From CAWHYG01 sp963833505 (GTDB lineage: Bacteria; Eisenbacteria; RBG-16-71-46; CAIMUX01), in NCBI GenBank assembly GCA_963833505.1, contig CAWHYG010000007.1:1736001-1800000 (forward strand): a stretch of 64,000 bases of DNA. Reading direction: 5' to 3'. The position numbers and the translations under genes were made by a program. Position 1 is the first letter of the stretch; the number at the start of each line of letters is the position of its first letter. Under the pieces are notes generated by a model, which saw only the letters and a program-made list of their open reading frames with translations, did no database searches and was not told the DNA's origin. Below, piece after piece: positions 33,249 to 41,911 of the stretch.

Positions 33249-35348
33249 TCACTTGCCCTTCGCCCGTTTCTCGAGCCAGGCCGTGCGGAGCGTCGTGGTG
33301 ACGTCCGCCGGCGCGGGGCTGTACCGGGCGAACTCCATGGTGAATTCCGCCTTCCCCTGGGTGGCGGAACGCAGGACCGTGGCGTAGCCGAACATGGCTT
33401 CGAGCGGAACGTCGGCGTCGATCCGGACGAAGCCCTGCTCCTCGGTGACTCCCTGGATGATGCCGCGGCGCTTCATCAGGGTCGCGGCGATCTCCCCCTG
33501 GAACTCGCTCGGGCCCTCCACCGAAACCTGCATGATCGGCTCCAGCGCGACGGGGTTGGCCTGGACGTAGTACTCCCGGAAGGCCCCGCGGGCCGCCGCC
33601 TGGAAGGCGAAGTCGTTCGAGTCCACCGGATGGTAGGCGCCGTCCGTGAGGACGACGCGCAGGCCCGCCACCGGGTAACCGAGCCACTCGCCGCGGCCGA
33701 TGCAGCTTCGGAACCCCTTCTCCACCGAGCCGATGAACTCGGTCGGGATGTTGCCCCCGATCACCTTGTTGTCGAACTCGAAGCCTCCGCTCTCGAGAGG
33801 CTCGAGGCGCCCCTCGATCCTCCCGTACTGGCCCGACCCGCCGGATTGCTTCTTGTGCGTGTAGTCGAACTCCACGGCGCGGGTCAAGGCCTCCCGGTAG
33901 GCGACCTTGGGCCGCCCCACGGTCACGTCAGCGTTGAACTCCCGCTTCATCCGCTCGACGTAGACCTCGAGATGAAGCTCCCCCATTCCCGAGATGATGG
34001 TGTCGCCGGTCTCCTCGTCGGTGCCGGTGCGGAAGGTCGGATCCTCCTTGGTGAAACGCTGGAGGGCGCGGGAGAGATTGCCCGCCGCCTTGTTGTCGGC
34101 CGCCGTGATCGCCAGGCTCACGACCGGTTCGGGCACATGGATCGGCGCCATCGAGGCGTCGATCCGGCCGTCGGTGAAGGTGTCGCCGGAGGCGCACTCG
34201 ATCCCGAACATGGCCACGATGTCGCCCGCGGTCGCCCCGTCGATGTCCTCCATCTCGTCGGCGTGCATGCGCACCAGCCGCCCGACCTTGACCTTGTCGC
34301 GGGAGCGGCTGTTCACGATCGGATCCCCCTTGCGCATCGAACCTTGATAGATCCGGAGATAGGTGAGCTGGCCGAACGGGCTGACCTCCAGCTTGTAGGC
34401 CAGCGCGACCAGCGGCTTCGCCGGATCGGGCTCGACCACGAAGGTCTCCTTCTCCTCGCCCTGGTCCAGGAGGATCCCCTCGTTCCGGATCTCCGTGGGA
34501 TCGGGCAGGTATTCGACGATCGCGTCCAGGAGGAGCTGCACGCCCCGGTTCTTGTAGGCCGAGCCCAGAAAGACCGGAGTGATGGCGCGCGCGATCGTGG
34601 CCCGTCGCACCGTCTCCCGGATCAGGTCCTCGCCGGCCGAGCCCTCGAGGACCGCCTCCATCAGGACGTCGCTGTGCCGGGAGAGCTCGTCGAGCATCTC
34701 CTCGCGCCGGGCTTCCGCTTCGACCCGCTGGCTGGCCGGGATCTCGATCTCCCGGATCTTCTCCCCGTTGTCGCCCTCGAAGAGGTAGCCCTTCATCTTG
34801 AGCAGGTCGATGACGCCGGCGTGCTCGGCTTCGAGGCCGATCGGGATCTGCATGAGGACGGCGTTGTGGCGGAGCTTCTCGCGGAGCTGCTCGGTCACCC
34901 GGATCGGGTTGGCCCCGGTGCGATCGCACTTGTTGATGAAGGCGATCCGCGGCACCCCGTAGCGGCGCATCTGCCGGTCCACCGTGATCGACTGGCTTTG
35001 CACGCCGGCCACGGCGCAGAGGACGAGGACCGCCCCGTCCAGGACCCGCAGCGACCGCTCGACTTCGATCGTGAAGTCGACGTGGCCCGGGGTGTCGATG
35101 ATGTTGATGTGGTAGTCCTTCCAGCGGCAATGGGTGGCGGCGCTGGCGATGGTGATCCCCCGCTCCCGCTCCAGATCCATGGAATCCATCGTGGCGCCGA
35201 CGCCGTCCCGGCCCTTGACCTCGTGCATCTTGTGGATCCGCTGCGTGTAGAAGAGGATCCGCTCGGTGAGCGTGGTCTTGCCGGAATCGATGTGCGCGCT
35301 GATGCCGATGTTGCGCATCGCGGACAGCCCACGGGCGGCGGTAGTCAC
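33249..35348 (-). CDS. fusA: elongation factor G, EF-G1 type (mitochondrial/spirochete-like)
   Basis: 699 aa from GTG 35348, with GGAGGA at five bases. GTPase motifs: AHIDSGKTTLTERIL, RERGITIASAATHC, DTPGHVDFTIEVERSLRVLDGA, NKCDRTGANP. HKMHEVKGRDGVGATMDSM and the Cys in NKCDRTGA are typical of mtEFG1/spd-type EF-G1, the translocation-specialised branch. Domain IV has GQYGRIEGRLEPL and domain V MFGYATVLRSATQGKAEFTMEF. Together with the EF-G2-type gene at 17310-19367 this suggests separated translocation and recycling functions. Confidence 0.92.
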   Translation of the reverse strand: MTTAARGLSAMRNIGISAHIDSGKTTLTERILFYTQRIHKMHEVKGRDGVGATMDSMDLERERGITIASAATHCRWKDYHINIIDTPGHVDFTIEVERSLRVLDGAVLVLCAVAGVQSQSITVDRQMRRYGVPRIAFINKCDRTGANPIRVTEQLREKLRHNAVLMQIPIGLEAEHAGVIDLLKMKGYLFEGDNGEKIREIEIPASQRVEAEARREEMLDELSRHSDVLMEAVLEGSAGEDLIRETVRRATIARAITPVFLGSAYKNRGVQLLLDAIVEYLPDPTEIRNEGILLDQGEEKETFVVEPDPAKPLVALAYKLEVSPFGQLTYLRIYQGSMRKGDPIVNSRSRDKVKVGRLVRMHADEMEDIDGATAGDIVAMFGIECASGDTFTDGRIDASMAPIHVPEPVVSLAITAADNKAAGNLSRALQRFTKEDPTFRTGTDEETGDTIISGMGELHLEVYVERMKREFNADVTVGRPKVAYREALTRAVEFDYTHKKQSGGSGQYGRIEGRLEPLESGGFEFDNKVIGGNIPTEFIGSVEKGFRSCIGRGEWLGYPVAGLRVVLTDGAYHPVDSNDFAFQAAARGAFREYYVQANPVALEPIMQVSVEGPSEFQGEIAATLMKRRGIIQGVTEEQGFVRIDADVPLEAMFGYATVLRSATQGKAEFTMEFARYSPAPADVTTTLRTAWLEKRAKGK

Positions 35349-35386
35349 AGGTCTCCTCCAAGTGGTCGGACAATGGGTGAATCGAT

Positions 35387-35414
35387 GACCGGAGTCATGG
35401 ATGACTGACCGGTC
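35387..35414. promoter_or_regulatory. dyad at the predicted EF-G1 transcription start
   Basis: gaccgg-agtcat-gg-atgact-ga-ccggtc: 12-bp arms in two blocks around a 2-bp centre. It begins one base from the -10 box and covers the predicted start, so it looks like an operator. As RNA it would be a leader hairpin. Confidence 0.5.
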
Positions 35415-35444
35415 AGGATAGCAAGAACGCCGGGTCGATGGCAA
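35415..35444 (-). promoter_or_regulatory. sigma70-like promoter for EF-G1
   Basis: Minus strand TTGCCA (35444-35439), 18-bp spacer, TATCCT (35420-35415); leader of ~60 nt to the GTG at 35348. Confidence 0.55.
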
Positions 35445-35627
35445 GGCCCGATTTCAGGCGCGACATCGGTTTGGGGGCAGGCCGGGAGCGCCTCCCGACG
35501 GCGGCATCGCGTCGAGGCCGGCCCGGTTCGAGGCCCGCGCGGCGTCTTGCTCGCAGAGCCCTCTCGATCGAGCCGGACGCGGACCCGCCTCATCCGGGTT
35601 CACCGCGCCCGATTCCGCAGGTCCTTC

Positions 35628-37103
35628 TCAGAACCGGAAGTAGACGAACGGCTGCGGCTTGCTCGTCGCCATGTACAAGGAGACCGTGATCACGGCGGCC
35701 AGGCAAACGCCCGCCGCGACCGCCGGACCGAAGCGCAGGAGGTAGACCTCGCTTCCGGTCAGGTACTCGGCCAGGTCGAGGATCAGCAGCATGGCGGAGA
35801 ACCAGAAGACGATGCCGACGAAACGTCCGGTCAGGTCGCTTCCCTGCCAGTGCGCGAGGTGGTTGAGGAAGTAGCCGACCTCCCCGAGGTTGTCGGCGCG
35901 GAAGAAGAGCCAGGCGAAGACGACCAGAAGGTAGGTCGTCACGAGGCCGGCGGCGAACCGTCCGGCTCCGCGCAGGTCGCGCACGCGGGCGCGCTTGCGG
36001 ATCGCGCGATTCCGGTAGACGAACAGCCGCTCGCCCGCCAGATAGCATCCGTGCAGACCGCCCCAGATGATGAAGGTGGTTCCCGCCCCGTGCCAGAGGC
36101 CGCAGAGCAGCATCGTGGAGAGGACCGCAACCGGATAGGTGATCGCCATCTCTTGCTGGACCGTCGGCAGGTTCCAGCGCGCCACCAGCCGCTGGCAGGC
36201 CGACATGATGGGCGTGAAGAGGTAGTCCCAGATCCAGCTGGAGAGCGAGACGTGCCAGCGCCGCCAGAACTCGCTGAACGAGCGCGAGAGGTACGGCTGC
36301 TCGAAGTTCCGCATCAGCTCGACTCCGAACAGCTTGCCCACGCCCCGGGCGATGTTCGAATAGCCGGCGAAGTCGGCGTAGATCTGGATCGAGAACAAGA
36401 GCAGCGCCGCCAGCAGCTCAGGCGAACGGTAGAGCTGCGGCTGCCCGAAGACGTTGTCGACGATGCGGCCGGCGGCGTCCCCGATCAGGACCTTCTTGAA
36501 CAGCCCGAGGGAGATCAGCACGAGCGCCTCGGCCACCTGGCGGCGCGTCGGGCGTCCCAGCCGGGCGAACTGCGGCAACAGGCTGGGCGCGCGATCCAGC
36601 GGCCCGGCCGCGAGGTTGGCAAAGAAGGAGATGAAGAGCGCGTAGTCCAGCAGCGACCCCGTCGGCTCCAGCCGGCGGCGGTAGACGTCGATCGTGTAGG
36701 ACAACGACCGGAAGGTGTAGAAGGAAATCCCCAGGGGCACGAGCAGCCGCAGGTGCAGGGCGTCGAGATGCATTCCCAAGGCGGAAGCGGCCAGGTTGGC
36801 GCTCTGGCTGAAGAAGTTGAAGTACTTGAAGAACCCGAGCAACCCGAGGTCGACGAGGCAGCTCAAGAGGAGCAGGCGCTTCCGGGCGGCCGCCCCTTCG
36901 GCTCGTCCGAGAGCGCGTCCGACGTTGAAGTCAACCAGCGTCGGCACCAGGAGCAGCGCGGCGAATCGCCAGTCCCAGTAGGCGTAGAAGGCGTAGCTGG
37001 CGATGAGCAGCCACCCGGCGCGGACGCGGCGGCTCGGCGCCGCGAGGTAGACGCCCAGCACGGCGAGCAGGAAGAGGTAGAAGACGAAGGTGTTGAACAG
37101 CAT
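35628..37103 (-). CDS. MBOAT-family O-acyltransferase (AlgI-like)
   Basis: 491 aa, about ten to twelve membrane helices. Family markers: GFFKYFNFF, PLGISFYTFRSLSYTIDVYR, FADFAGYSNIARGVGKLFG, FWRRWHVSLSSWIWDYLF, and GLWHGAGTTFIIWGGLHG with the catalytic His. Such proteins pass acetyl groups across the membrane onto polysaccharides (alginate AlgI, PatA) with a periplasmic SGNH partner. The SGNH-like gene starts 358 bp away in the opposite direction. ATG at 37103 chosen; its ribosome site is weak. Confidence 0.93.
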   Translation of the reverse strand: MLFNTFVFYLFLLAVLGVYLAAPSRRVRAGWLLIASYAFYAYWDWRFAALLLVPTLVDFNVGRALGRAEGAAARKRLLLLSCLVDLGLLGFFKYFNFFSQSANLAASALGMHLDALHLRLLVPLGISFYTFRSLSYTIDVYRRRLEPTGSLLDYALFISFFANLAAGPLDRAPSLLPQFARLGRPTRRQVAEALVLISLGLFKKVLIGDAAGRIVDNVFGQPQLYRSPELLAALLLFSIQIYADFAGYSNIARGVGKLFGVELMRNFEQPYLSRSFSEFWRRWHVSLSSWIWDYLFTPIMSACQRLVARWNLPTVQQEMAITYPVAVLSTMLLCGLWHGAGTTFIIWGGLHGCYLAGERLFVYRNRAIRKRARVRDLRGAGRFAAGLVTTYLLVVFAWLFFRADNLGEVGYFLNHLAHWQGSDLTGRFVGIVFWFSAMLLILDLAEYLTGSEVYLLRFGPAVAAGVCLAAVITVSLYMATSKPQPFVYFRF

Positions 37104-37460
37104 CGTTTCGGCGGGGAGCCTACCACGAAGCCGCGGAAGGCGCAGGGCTGAAGTGAAGGACCGTCGCCGGGACGCCGAAAGTGCCGGAGGAGCCAGGCTG
37201 ATCGTTGCCCCCCCGCCTTGACTGGGATAACGTCCGCGGGGTCGGCGGATCCGCCGCTGCCTTCGGGCGATCCCCTGAAGCAGCGGAAACGGGGTCGCGG
37301 GCGTGACGCGTCCGTCGGGATTCGCCGAGCAGCGCTGATCCGCCGGCGCGGCGAGCTGCCGGGCTGCCAGGGGCGGCTCCGTTCGGTTCGAGCGCAGGGG
37401 CGCGGACAAGCAAGCAAGGGCGAACGTCCTTCACCGGCCGGACGCCATGGGGAGACTGCC
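37104..37460. other. divergent intergenic region
   Basis: Separates the divergent MBOAT and SGNH genes. GC-rich; no convincing promoter pair, RNA or small gene seen apart from the ribosome site GGGGAG before 37461. Confidence 0.4.
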
Positions 37461-38512
37461 GTGGGCAGACGACTGCTTCGGGTCCTGGCGTTCTTTGCCG
37501 CCTTCGTCGCGACCCTCGCGGCCCTGGACGCCTTCCTGCAGCTCGCCGAGATCCAATGCCCCCTGGAAGACAAGCTGGACCGCCGGATCGGCCTGCTGTA
37601 CGCGCCCGATTTCAAGCTCTCGAGATTCAGCGAGGGGTTCTTCCTGGGCCGGACCAACGACTACGGATGCCTCGGCCGGGGCGCGCCGCGGGAGAGGGAC
37701 GGCAAGTCGATCCGGATCATCCTCATGGGAGACTCGTTCACCCTGGGCCACACGGTCTTCGAAAGAGACCATTTCGCCCGCTGGATCGAGCGCATCGTCT
37801 CACAGGGCACCGGGCAGCGGGTCGAGGTGCTGAACTTCGGCCGGGCCGACTTCGCGCTCACGAACCTCTACCAGCACTATCGCGACTTCGCCAGCCAGTG
37901 GAAGCCGGACCTGGCGCTCTTCCTCTTCAACGAGACCGACCTCGACCCGTACCGGCAGGCGGCTCCCAGCCTCTACCCGACCGCTTTCGTCCAGGCGGAC
38001 ACGCTCTGCTACGAGTACAGCTTCGCCGACAGCCGCAAATCCCGGATGTTCGAGAAGTACGGCACGATCCTGAACCACGTCGTCCTGCCCAGGCTCGTCT
38101 TCGACGTCCTGAAGCAGGTCGATCGCAAGGAGGTGCCTCACCTGCTTCTGGACAAGCTGGCCGCGGGCGTTCCGCTGCAGATCGTCCCCCGGAAATCCCG
38201 CGGCAGGCCGAGCACGCGAAGCCCATGCCGGAGCTGTCGCGCCTGGTCCTGCAGCATCTCGCGAGGTATCCCGAGGCGATCGCGGTATTGAGCGGCCCCA
38301 CGCATCCCGACTATCAGAAGGTCATCCGTGATGACGGAATCCGGATCTTCGACCTGAATCCGGTCTTCGACGGGATGAGGGCCAAGGGGATCGATCCCTA
38401 CTACTGGCCGGTCACGAAGGAAGAAGGCCACTGGAACCAGGCCGCCCATCAGGCGATCGGCGAGGCATTGGGGAAGGACATCCTGGCCGTCCTACAGCAG
38501 CAGAAGTCCTGA
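37461..38512 (+). pseudogene. SGNH/AlgJ-X-like acetylation partner, frameshifted
   Basis: GTG start after GGGGAG. N-terminal hydrophobic anchor (VLAFFAAFVATLAALDAFLQL), then block I IILMGDSFTLGH with the catalytic Ser, VLNFGRADFALTNLYQHY and DLALFLFNETDLDPY. Around 38190-38225 the frame breaks after ...LQIVPRKS. The matching continuation (AEHAKPMPELSRLVLQHL) is in the next frame and ends with GHWNQAAHQAIGEALG, holding the catalytic Asp/His. Both halves look conserved, so this is a very recent mutation, a sequence error in cccccggaaatcccgcgg, or less likely programmed shifting. Presumed partner of the MBOAT gene in cell-surface O-acetylation. Confidence 0.8.
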
Positions 38513-38725
38513 GGGTGCGCGAGAGCCTGAAACGGGCGGTCGTCGCGGGCCGGCTCGCGGGGCCACGGGCCTCCGGCGTGGCCGTCTGCTCCGAACCCGG
38601 GAGGGCCGGCTCAAGCGGCGTCGGGCCGTCTGGTGCCAAGGCCTTGTGCAGGCCGGCTCGCGCGGCGACGGGACGTCTGGTGCGGAACGCCGGGCGGGTG
38701 GTCCGGCCGCATGCGACATTAGAAC
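38513..38725. other. intergenic stretch with two direct-repeat copies
   Basis: GC-rich; 'ggccggctc...cggcg...gggccgtctggtgc' recurs twice (~38603-38638 and ~38651-38682). No gene seen. Confidence 0.4.
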
Positions 38726-38754
38726 TTGTGCACTACAGAATCACTAATTAGGAT
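38726..38754 (+). promoter_or_regulatory. sigma70-like promoter for the mdh pair
   Basis: TTGTGC, 17-bp spacer, TAGGAT inside an AT-rich patch that stands out from its GC-rich surroundings; ~110-nt leader to the ATG at 38873. Confidence 0.5.
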
Positions 38755-38872
38755 TGATCTCCGGCGGCCCGGCTCCTCTATGATCGCCGTGCGGCGGCGA
38801 TGCGCCCGGCTGGTCCATCGGTTTCACTGAACCGGGACAGGTCCGCCCAAGCTGTATCCGGAGGGATGATTC

Positions 38873-39811
38873 ATGAAGCAGGTGAGCATCATCGGCAGCG
38901 GGAACGTCGGCGCCAACACCGCGTTCTTCCTGGCCGAGAACCGCACGGCCTCCGTGACCCTGGTCGACGTCAAGGAAGGCCTGCCCAAGGGCAAAGCGCT
39001 GGACATGATGGAAGCGGGGCCGTTGCGCGGCTACGACACGGGGATCCGGGGCTCCAATGAAATCGAGAGCATCGCCGGCAGCGAAGTGGTGGTGATCGCG
39101 GCCGGAAGGGTGCGCAGCCCGGACGAGCAGCGGGTCGACATGTATCGCGACAACGCCGTCACGGTCGAGGCGATCTGCCGGGACATCGCCCGCCTCGCGC
39201 CGGACGCGGTGGTGGTGAACCTGGTCGAGCCGGTGGACGGGCTGACCTTGCTCGCGCAGGAGACGCTCGGCTTCGACCGGCACCGCGTGCTCGGAGTCGG
39301 CGGGCTCCTCAGCTCCACCCGGGTGCGCCATTTCGTGGCCGAAGCGCTCGGCGTCTCGCCGCGCGAGACCACCGGACTCGTGATCGGGCCGCACTACCAG
39401 GGGATGGTCTTCCTCAAGGACACCATCCGGGTCTGCGGCATCCCGGCCGCCCGTCTGCTCGGGGAAGAGAAGCTGGACGCCCTGATCGAGAGAGCGCGGA
39501 AAGCGGGCGACACCATCCTTCAGCTCGCGCAGCGTTCCACCTCCTACTACGCGCCCAGCGCGGCGGCCGAGAGCCTGATCGAGGCGGTCGTGCGCGACAC
39601 GCACGCCATCCTTCCCGTGTCGATGCGGCTGGATGGAGAGTTCGGCGTCCGCGACCTGGCCGTGAGCGTTCCGGCCCGGATCGGCGCCCGCGGGGCGGAG
39701 ACGATCATCGAGCCGAAACTGAGCAACGAGGAACGACAGGCGTTCGACCGCGGCGTGGCCGAGGTGCGCGCGGCTTTGGCCGCCGCCCGTCGGGACCGCG
39801 CGCGCGCGTGA
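38873..39811 (+). CDS. malate/lactate dehydrogenase-family paralog with altered active site
   Basis: 312 aa, ATG after GGAGGG. The Rossmann start SIIGSGNVGANTAFFLAE and overall alignment with the next gene show a full-length MDH-fold protein. But the catalytic Asp of the LDxxR motif is Ser147 (GLLSSTR; Arg150 kept). The substrate-binding Asn is replaced (NLVEPVD versus SNPLD). The GGHGDQMVP catalytic loop reads GPHYQGMVF (His174 kept, Asp lost). Malate dehydrogenase activity is therefore unlikely; another 2-hydroxy acid, a regulatory role or heteromer formation with the neighbour is possible. Its stop overlaps a GTG just before the second gene, so they are co-translated. Confidence 0.85.
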   Translation: MKQVSIIGSGNVGANTAFFLAENRTASVTLVDVKEGLPKGKALDMMEAGPLRGYDTGIRGSNEIESIAGSEVVVIAAGRVRSPDEQRVDMYRDNAVTVEAICRDIARLAPDAVVVNLVEPVDGLTLLAQETLGFDRHRVLGVGGLLSSTRVRHFVAEALGVSPRETTGLVIGPHYQGMVFLKDTIRVCGIPAARLLGEEKLDALIERARKAGDTILQLAQRSTSYYAPSAAAESLIEAVVRDTHAILPVSMRLDGEFGVRDLAVSVPARIGARGAETIIEPKLSNEERQAFDRGVAEVRAALAAARRDRARA

Positions 39812-39822
39812 GGCGAGCACCC

Positions 39823-40767
39823 ATGCCGAGGAAAAGAGTAAGCATCATCGGAGCCGGCAACGTCGGCGCCACAGCCACCTACTACATCGCCGAGAAAGTC
39901 ATCGCCGACCTGGTCATGATCGACGTGCTGGAAGGCGTGACCCGGGCCAAGGCCCTGGACTTTCTCCACGCCGGCCCGCTTCGGGAGTACGACGGGCCCA
40001 TCGTCGGCTCCGCCGACTTCTCCGAGATCGAGGACAGCGCGGTCGTGGTCATCACCGCCGGCTTCCCCCGCAAACCGGGCATGGACCGGATGGATCTCCT
40101 GAAGGCCAACACCGAGGTGGTCCAGACGGCGGCTCGCAACGTGGCCAAATACGCCCCGAACGCGACCGTCATCGTGGTCTCCAATCCGCTCGACGTGATG
40201 TGCCACGTCGCCCTCCGGCAGACCGGGTTCGCCATCCGCCGCGTGGTCGGGATGGCCGGGATCCTGGACGCCGCCCGCTTCCGCTACTTCGTGGCGGAGG
40301 AGCTGGGCTGCGCCCTCACCGCGGTCCACGCCATGGTCCTCGGGGGCCACGGAGACCAGATGGTGCCGATGCCCCGATACACCACGGTCGCCGGGATTCC
40401 CATCACCGAGCTGATGGAACCGGCCGTCATCGACCGGTTGGTCGATCGCACCCGCAAGGGCGGAGCCGAGATCGTCGGCTACCTCAAGACCGGCTCGGCC
40501 TACTACGCCCCGGCGGCGGCCGCGGCGGAGATGGTCGAGGCCATCGTGTCCGACCGGCGCCAGCTCGCACCCTGCGCCGCCTATCTCCGCGGGGAGTACG
40601 GCATCGACGATCTCTTCATCGGCGTGCCGGTGATCCTGGGCCGGAACGGCATCGAGGACATCGTCGAGCTTGAGCTGAACGAGACGGAGCAGGCGCAGCT
40701 AGAGGCCAGCGCGGCGGCGGTGCGGAAGGGGCTGGACGAGCTGAATACGTTCTTCAAGATAGCGTGA
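39823..40767 (+). CDS. mdh: malate dehydrogenase
   Basis: 314 aa. NAD site SIIGAGNVGATATYYIAE; Arg pair in RKPGMDRMDLL; SNPLDVM; the Asp149/Arg152 pair in GILDAARFRYF; His176 in GGHGDQMVP. All catalytic residues of LDH-like MDH are present. Oxidises malate to oxaloacetate in the TCA cycle. The ATG at 39823 is preferred; an upstream GTG (39808) overlapping the previous stop is possible. Second gene of the tandem pair. Confidence 0.94.
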   Translation: MPRKRVSIIGAGNVGATATYYIAEKVIADLVMIDVLEGVTRAKALDFLHAGPLREYDGPIVGSADFSEIEDSAVVVITAGFPRKPGMDRMDLLKANTEVVQTAARNVAKYAPNATVIVVSNPLDVMCHVALRQTGFAIRRVVGMAGILDAARFRYFVAEELGCALTAVHAMVLGGHGDQMVPMPRYTTVAGIPITELMEPAVIDRLVDRTRKGGAEIVGYLKTGSAYYAPAAAAAEMVEAIVSDRRQLAPCAAYLRGEYGIDDLFIGVPVILGRNGIEDIVELELNETEQAQLEASAAAVRKGLDELNTFFKIA

Positions 40768-40851
40768 GGGTGGGGCGGGAGCCGGGACCTGCTCGACGCG
40801 ATTGAACCCTCCACCTCGACCCGGATTGCCCCTCGTGCCTGTTCTGGCGCC

Positions 40852-41865
40852 CTACGCCAGCGACATTCCACGCCGGTGCAGGGAACGAGCAAAGCTGGCT
40901 TGCCACGGAGTTCCCGCGAGAAGCGCCTTCGCCGGGAACAGGAGAGAGGCCCAGAACCCGACCCTTGCCATTCGGGCTCGACTTCTCGCTGCCGGCGGCA
41001 ACGCAACGGAAAGTCGGGGAAACCAGCGCTGGACGACGCAGAGGCAGATCTCCGCCTGGGAAAGAACGCGCAACTGCCGGGCGACGGCCGCAAACGCGCT
41101 CCAGTCCACTGCCGCTCCGGAGGCAAGAAGCGCCGCCACATCGTTCATCAGGTAAAGCCGCCGAAAGAAGTGGTGCACACCTCCATGCAGCAGCAGGTGC
41201 AAGAGATGGACATGCGGCGCCGCAATAGAGAGGGAAACCCCGTCAAGGTCGCCCTGTATGACCGGAATGTCCCCCGCCAGCAGCCGTGAGTCAACAGCCG
41301 GATAGCGCCAGCTGGCGATCGAGCCGTGCAGGTCGACAAGGATCGGAGATCCCCCTTGACGGAGTACCGTACTGAATTGGTCAGACAAGGTCGAATCAGC
41401 AGTGAAGCCGGAAGCACTGAGGGTTTTCACGTAATGCGCGGCGTCGCGGTGCGAAACGATGACATCGACATCTTCGCAGGTCCGAGGCACGTACGCCTCA
41501 TGCTCTGGGCAGCAAAGCAGGGCCGCGCCTTTCACGAACGCGATCTTCACCCCGATCCGGTCGGCTTCCGTCTGCAACCGACCTGCCGTGCTCGCCACCA
41601 GTCGGGCGTTCATGCCGATCAGGCGTTTCTCCACGGCGAGTGTGTCGCGCACGAATCCGGGAACACCCGAGAGCAGCGCCGGGTGAGACAGCTTCCCGGC
41701 CACTGCACCCTGGACCTTGTGGAACTCGGTCAGCGCCAGAATGCCGTCCCACATTTCATCATCCAGGACGGGCACGGTGACGGGTCGTCCCAACAAGGCG
41801 ACGTCCATGAAGAACGTGCGAACATCGGGTTTTCGAAGGAGGCGAAGCGGAATCCGGCGCTCCAT
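40852..41865 (-). CDS. NTP_transf_5-like nucleotidyltransferase-family protein of the RiPP cluster
   Basis: 337 aa. Core motif FVKGAALLCCPEHEAYVPRTCEDVDVIVSHRD resembles the 'KGxAL...Y...R...D(I/V)D' pattern of the uncharacterised nucleotidyltransferase family (Pfam NTP_transf_5). That family is often found with PqqD-like proteins in lasso-type and related peptide clusters. DLHGSIASW, HLLHLLLHGGVHH and a helical, Arg-rich tail follow. Start ATG 41865 with AGAAGAG upstream, 46 nt after the ABC gene; last gene of the cluster. A role in modifying the peptide (nucleotidylation or phosphorylation) is speculative. Confidence 0.75.
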   Translation of the reverse strand: MERRIPLRLLRKPDVRTFFMDVALLGRPVTVPVLDDEMWDGILALTEFHKVQGAVAGKLSHPALLSGVPGFVRDTLAVEKRLIGMNARLVASTAGRLQTEADRIGVKIAFVKGAALLCCPEHEAYVPRTCEDVDVIVSHRDAAHYVKTLSASGFTADSTLSDQFSTVLRQGGSPILVDLHGSIASWRYPAVDSRLLAGDIPVIQGDLDGVSLSIAAPHVHLLHLLLHGGVHHFFRRLYLMNDVAALLASGAAVDWSAFAAVARQLRVLSQAEICLCVVQRWFPRLSVALPPAARSRARMARVGFWASLLFPAKALLAGTPWQASFARSLHRRGMSLA

Positions 41866-41911
41866 TTGCGCTCTTCTTGACGTCAACTGCTCTCCACCGA
41901 TCGATTCCTCA

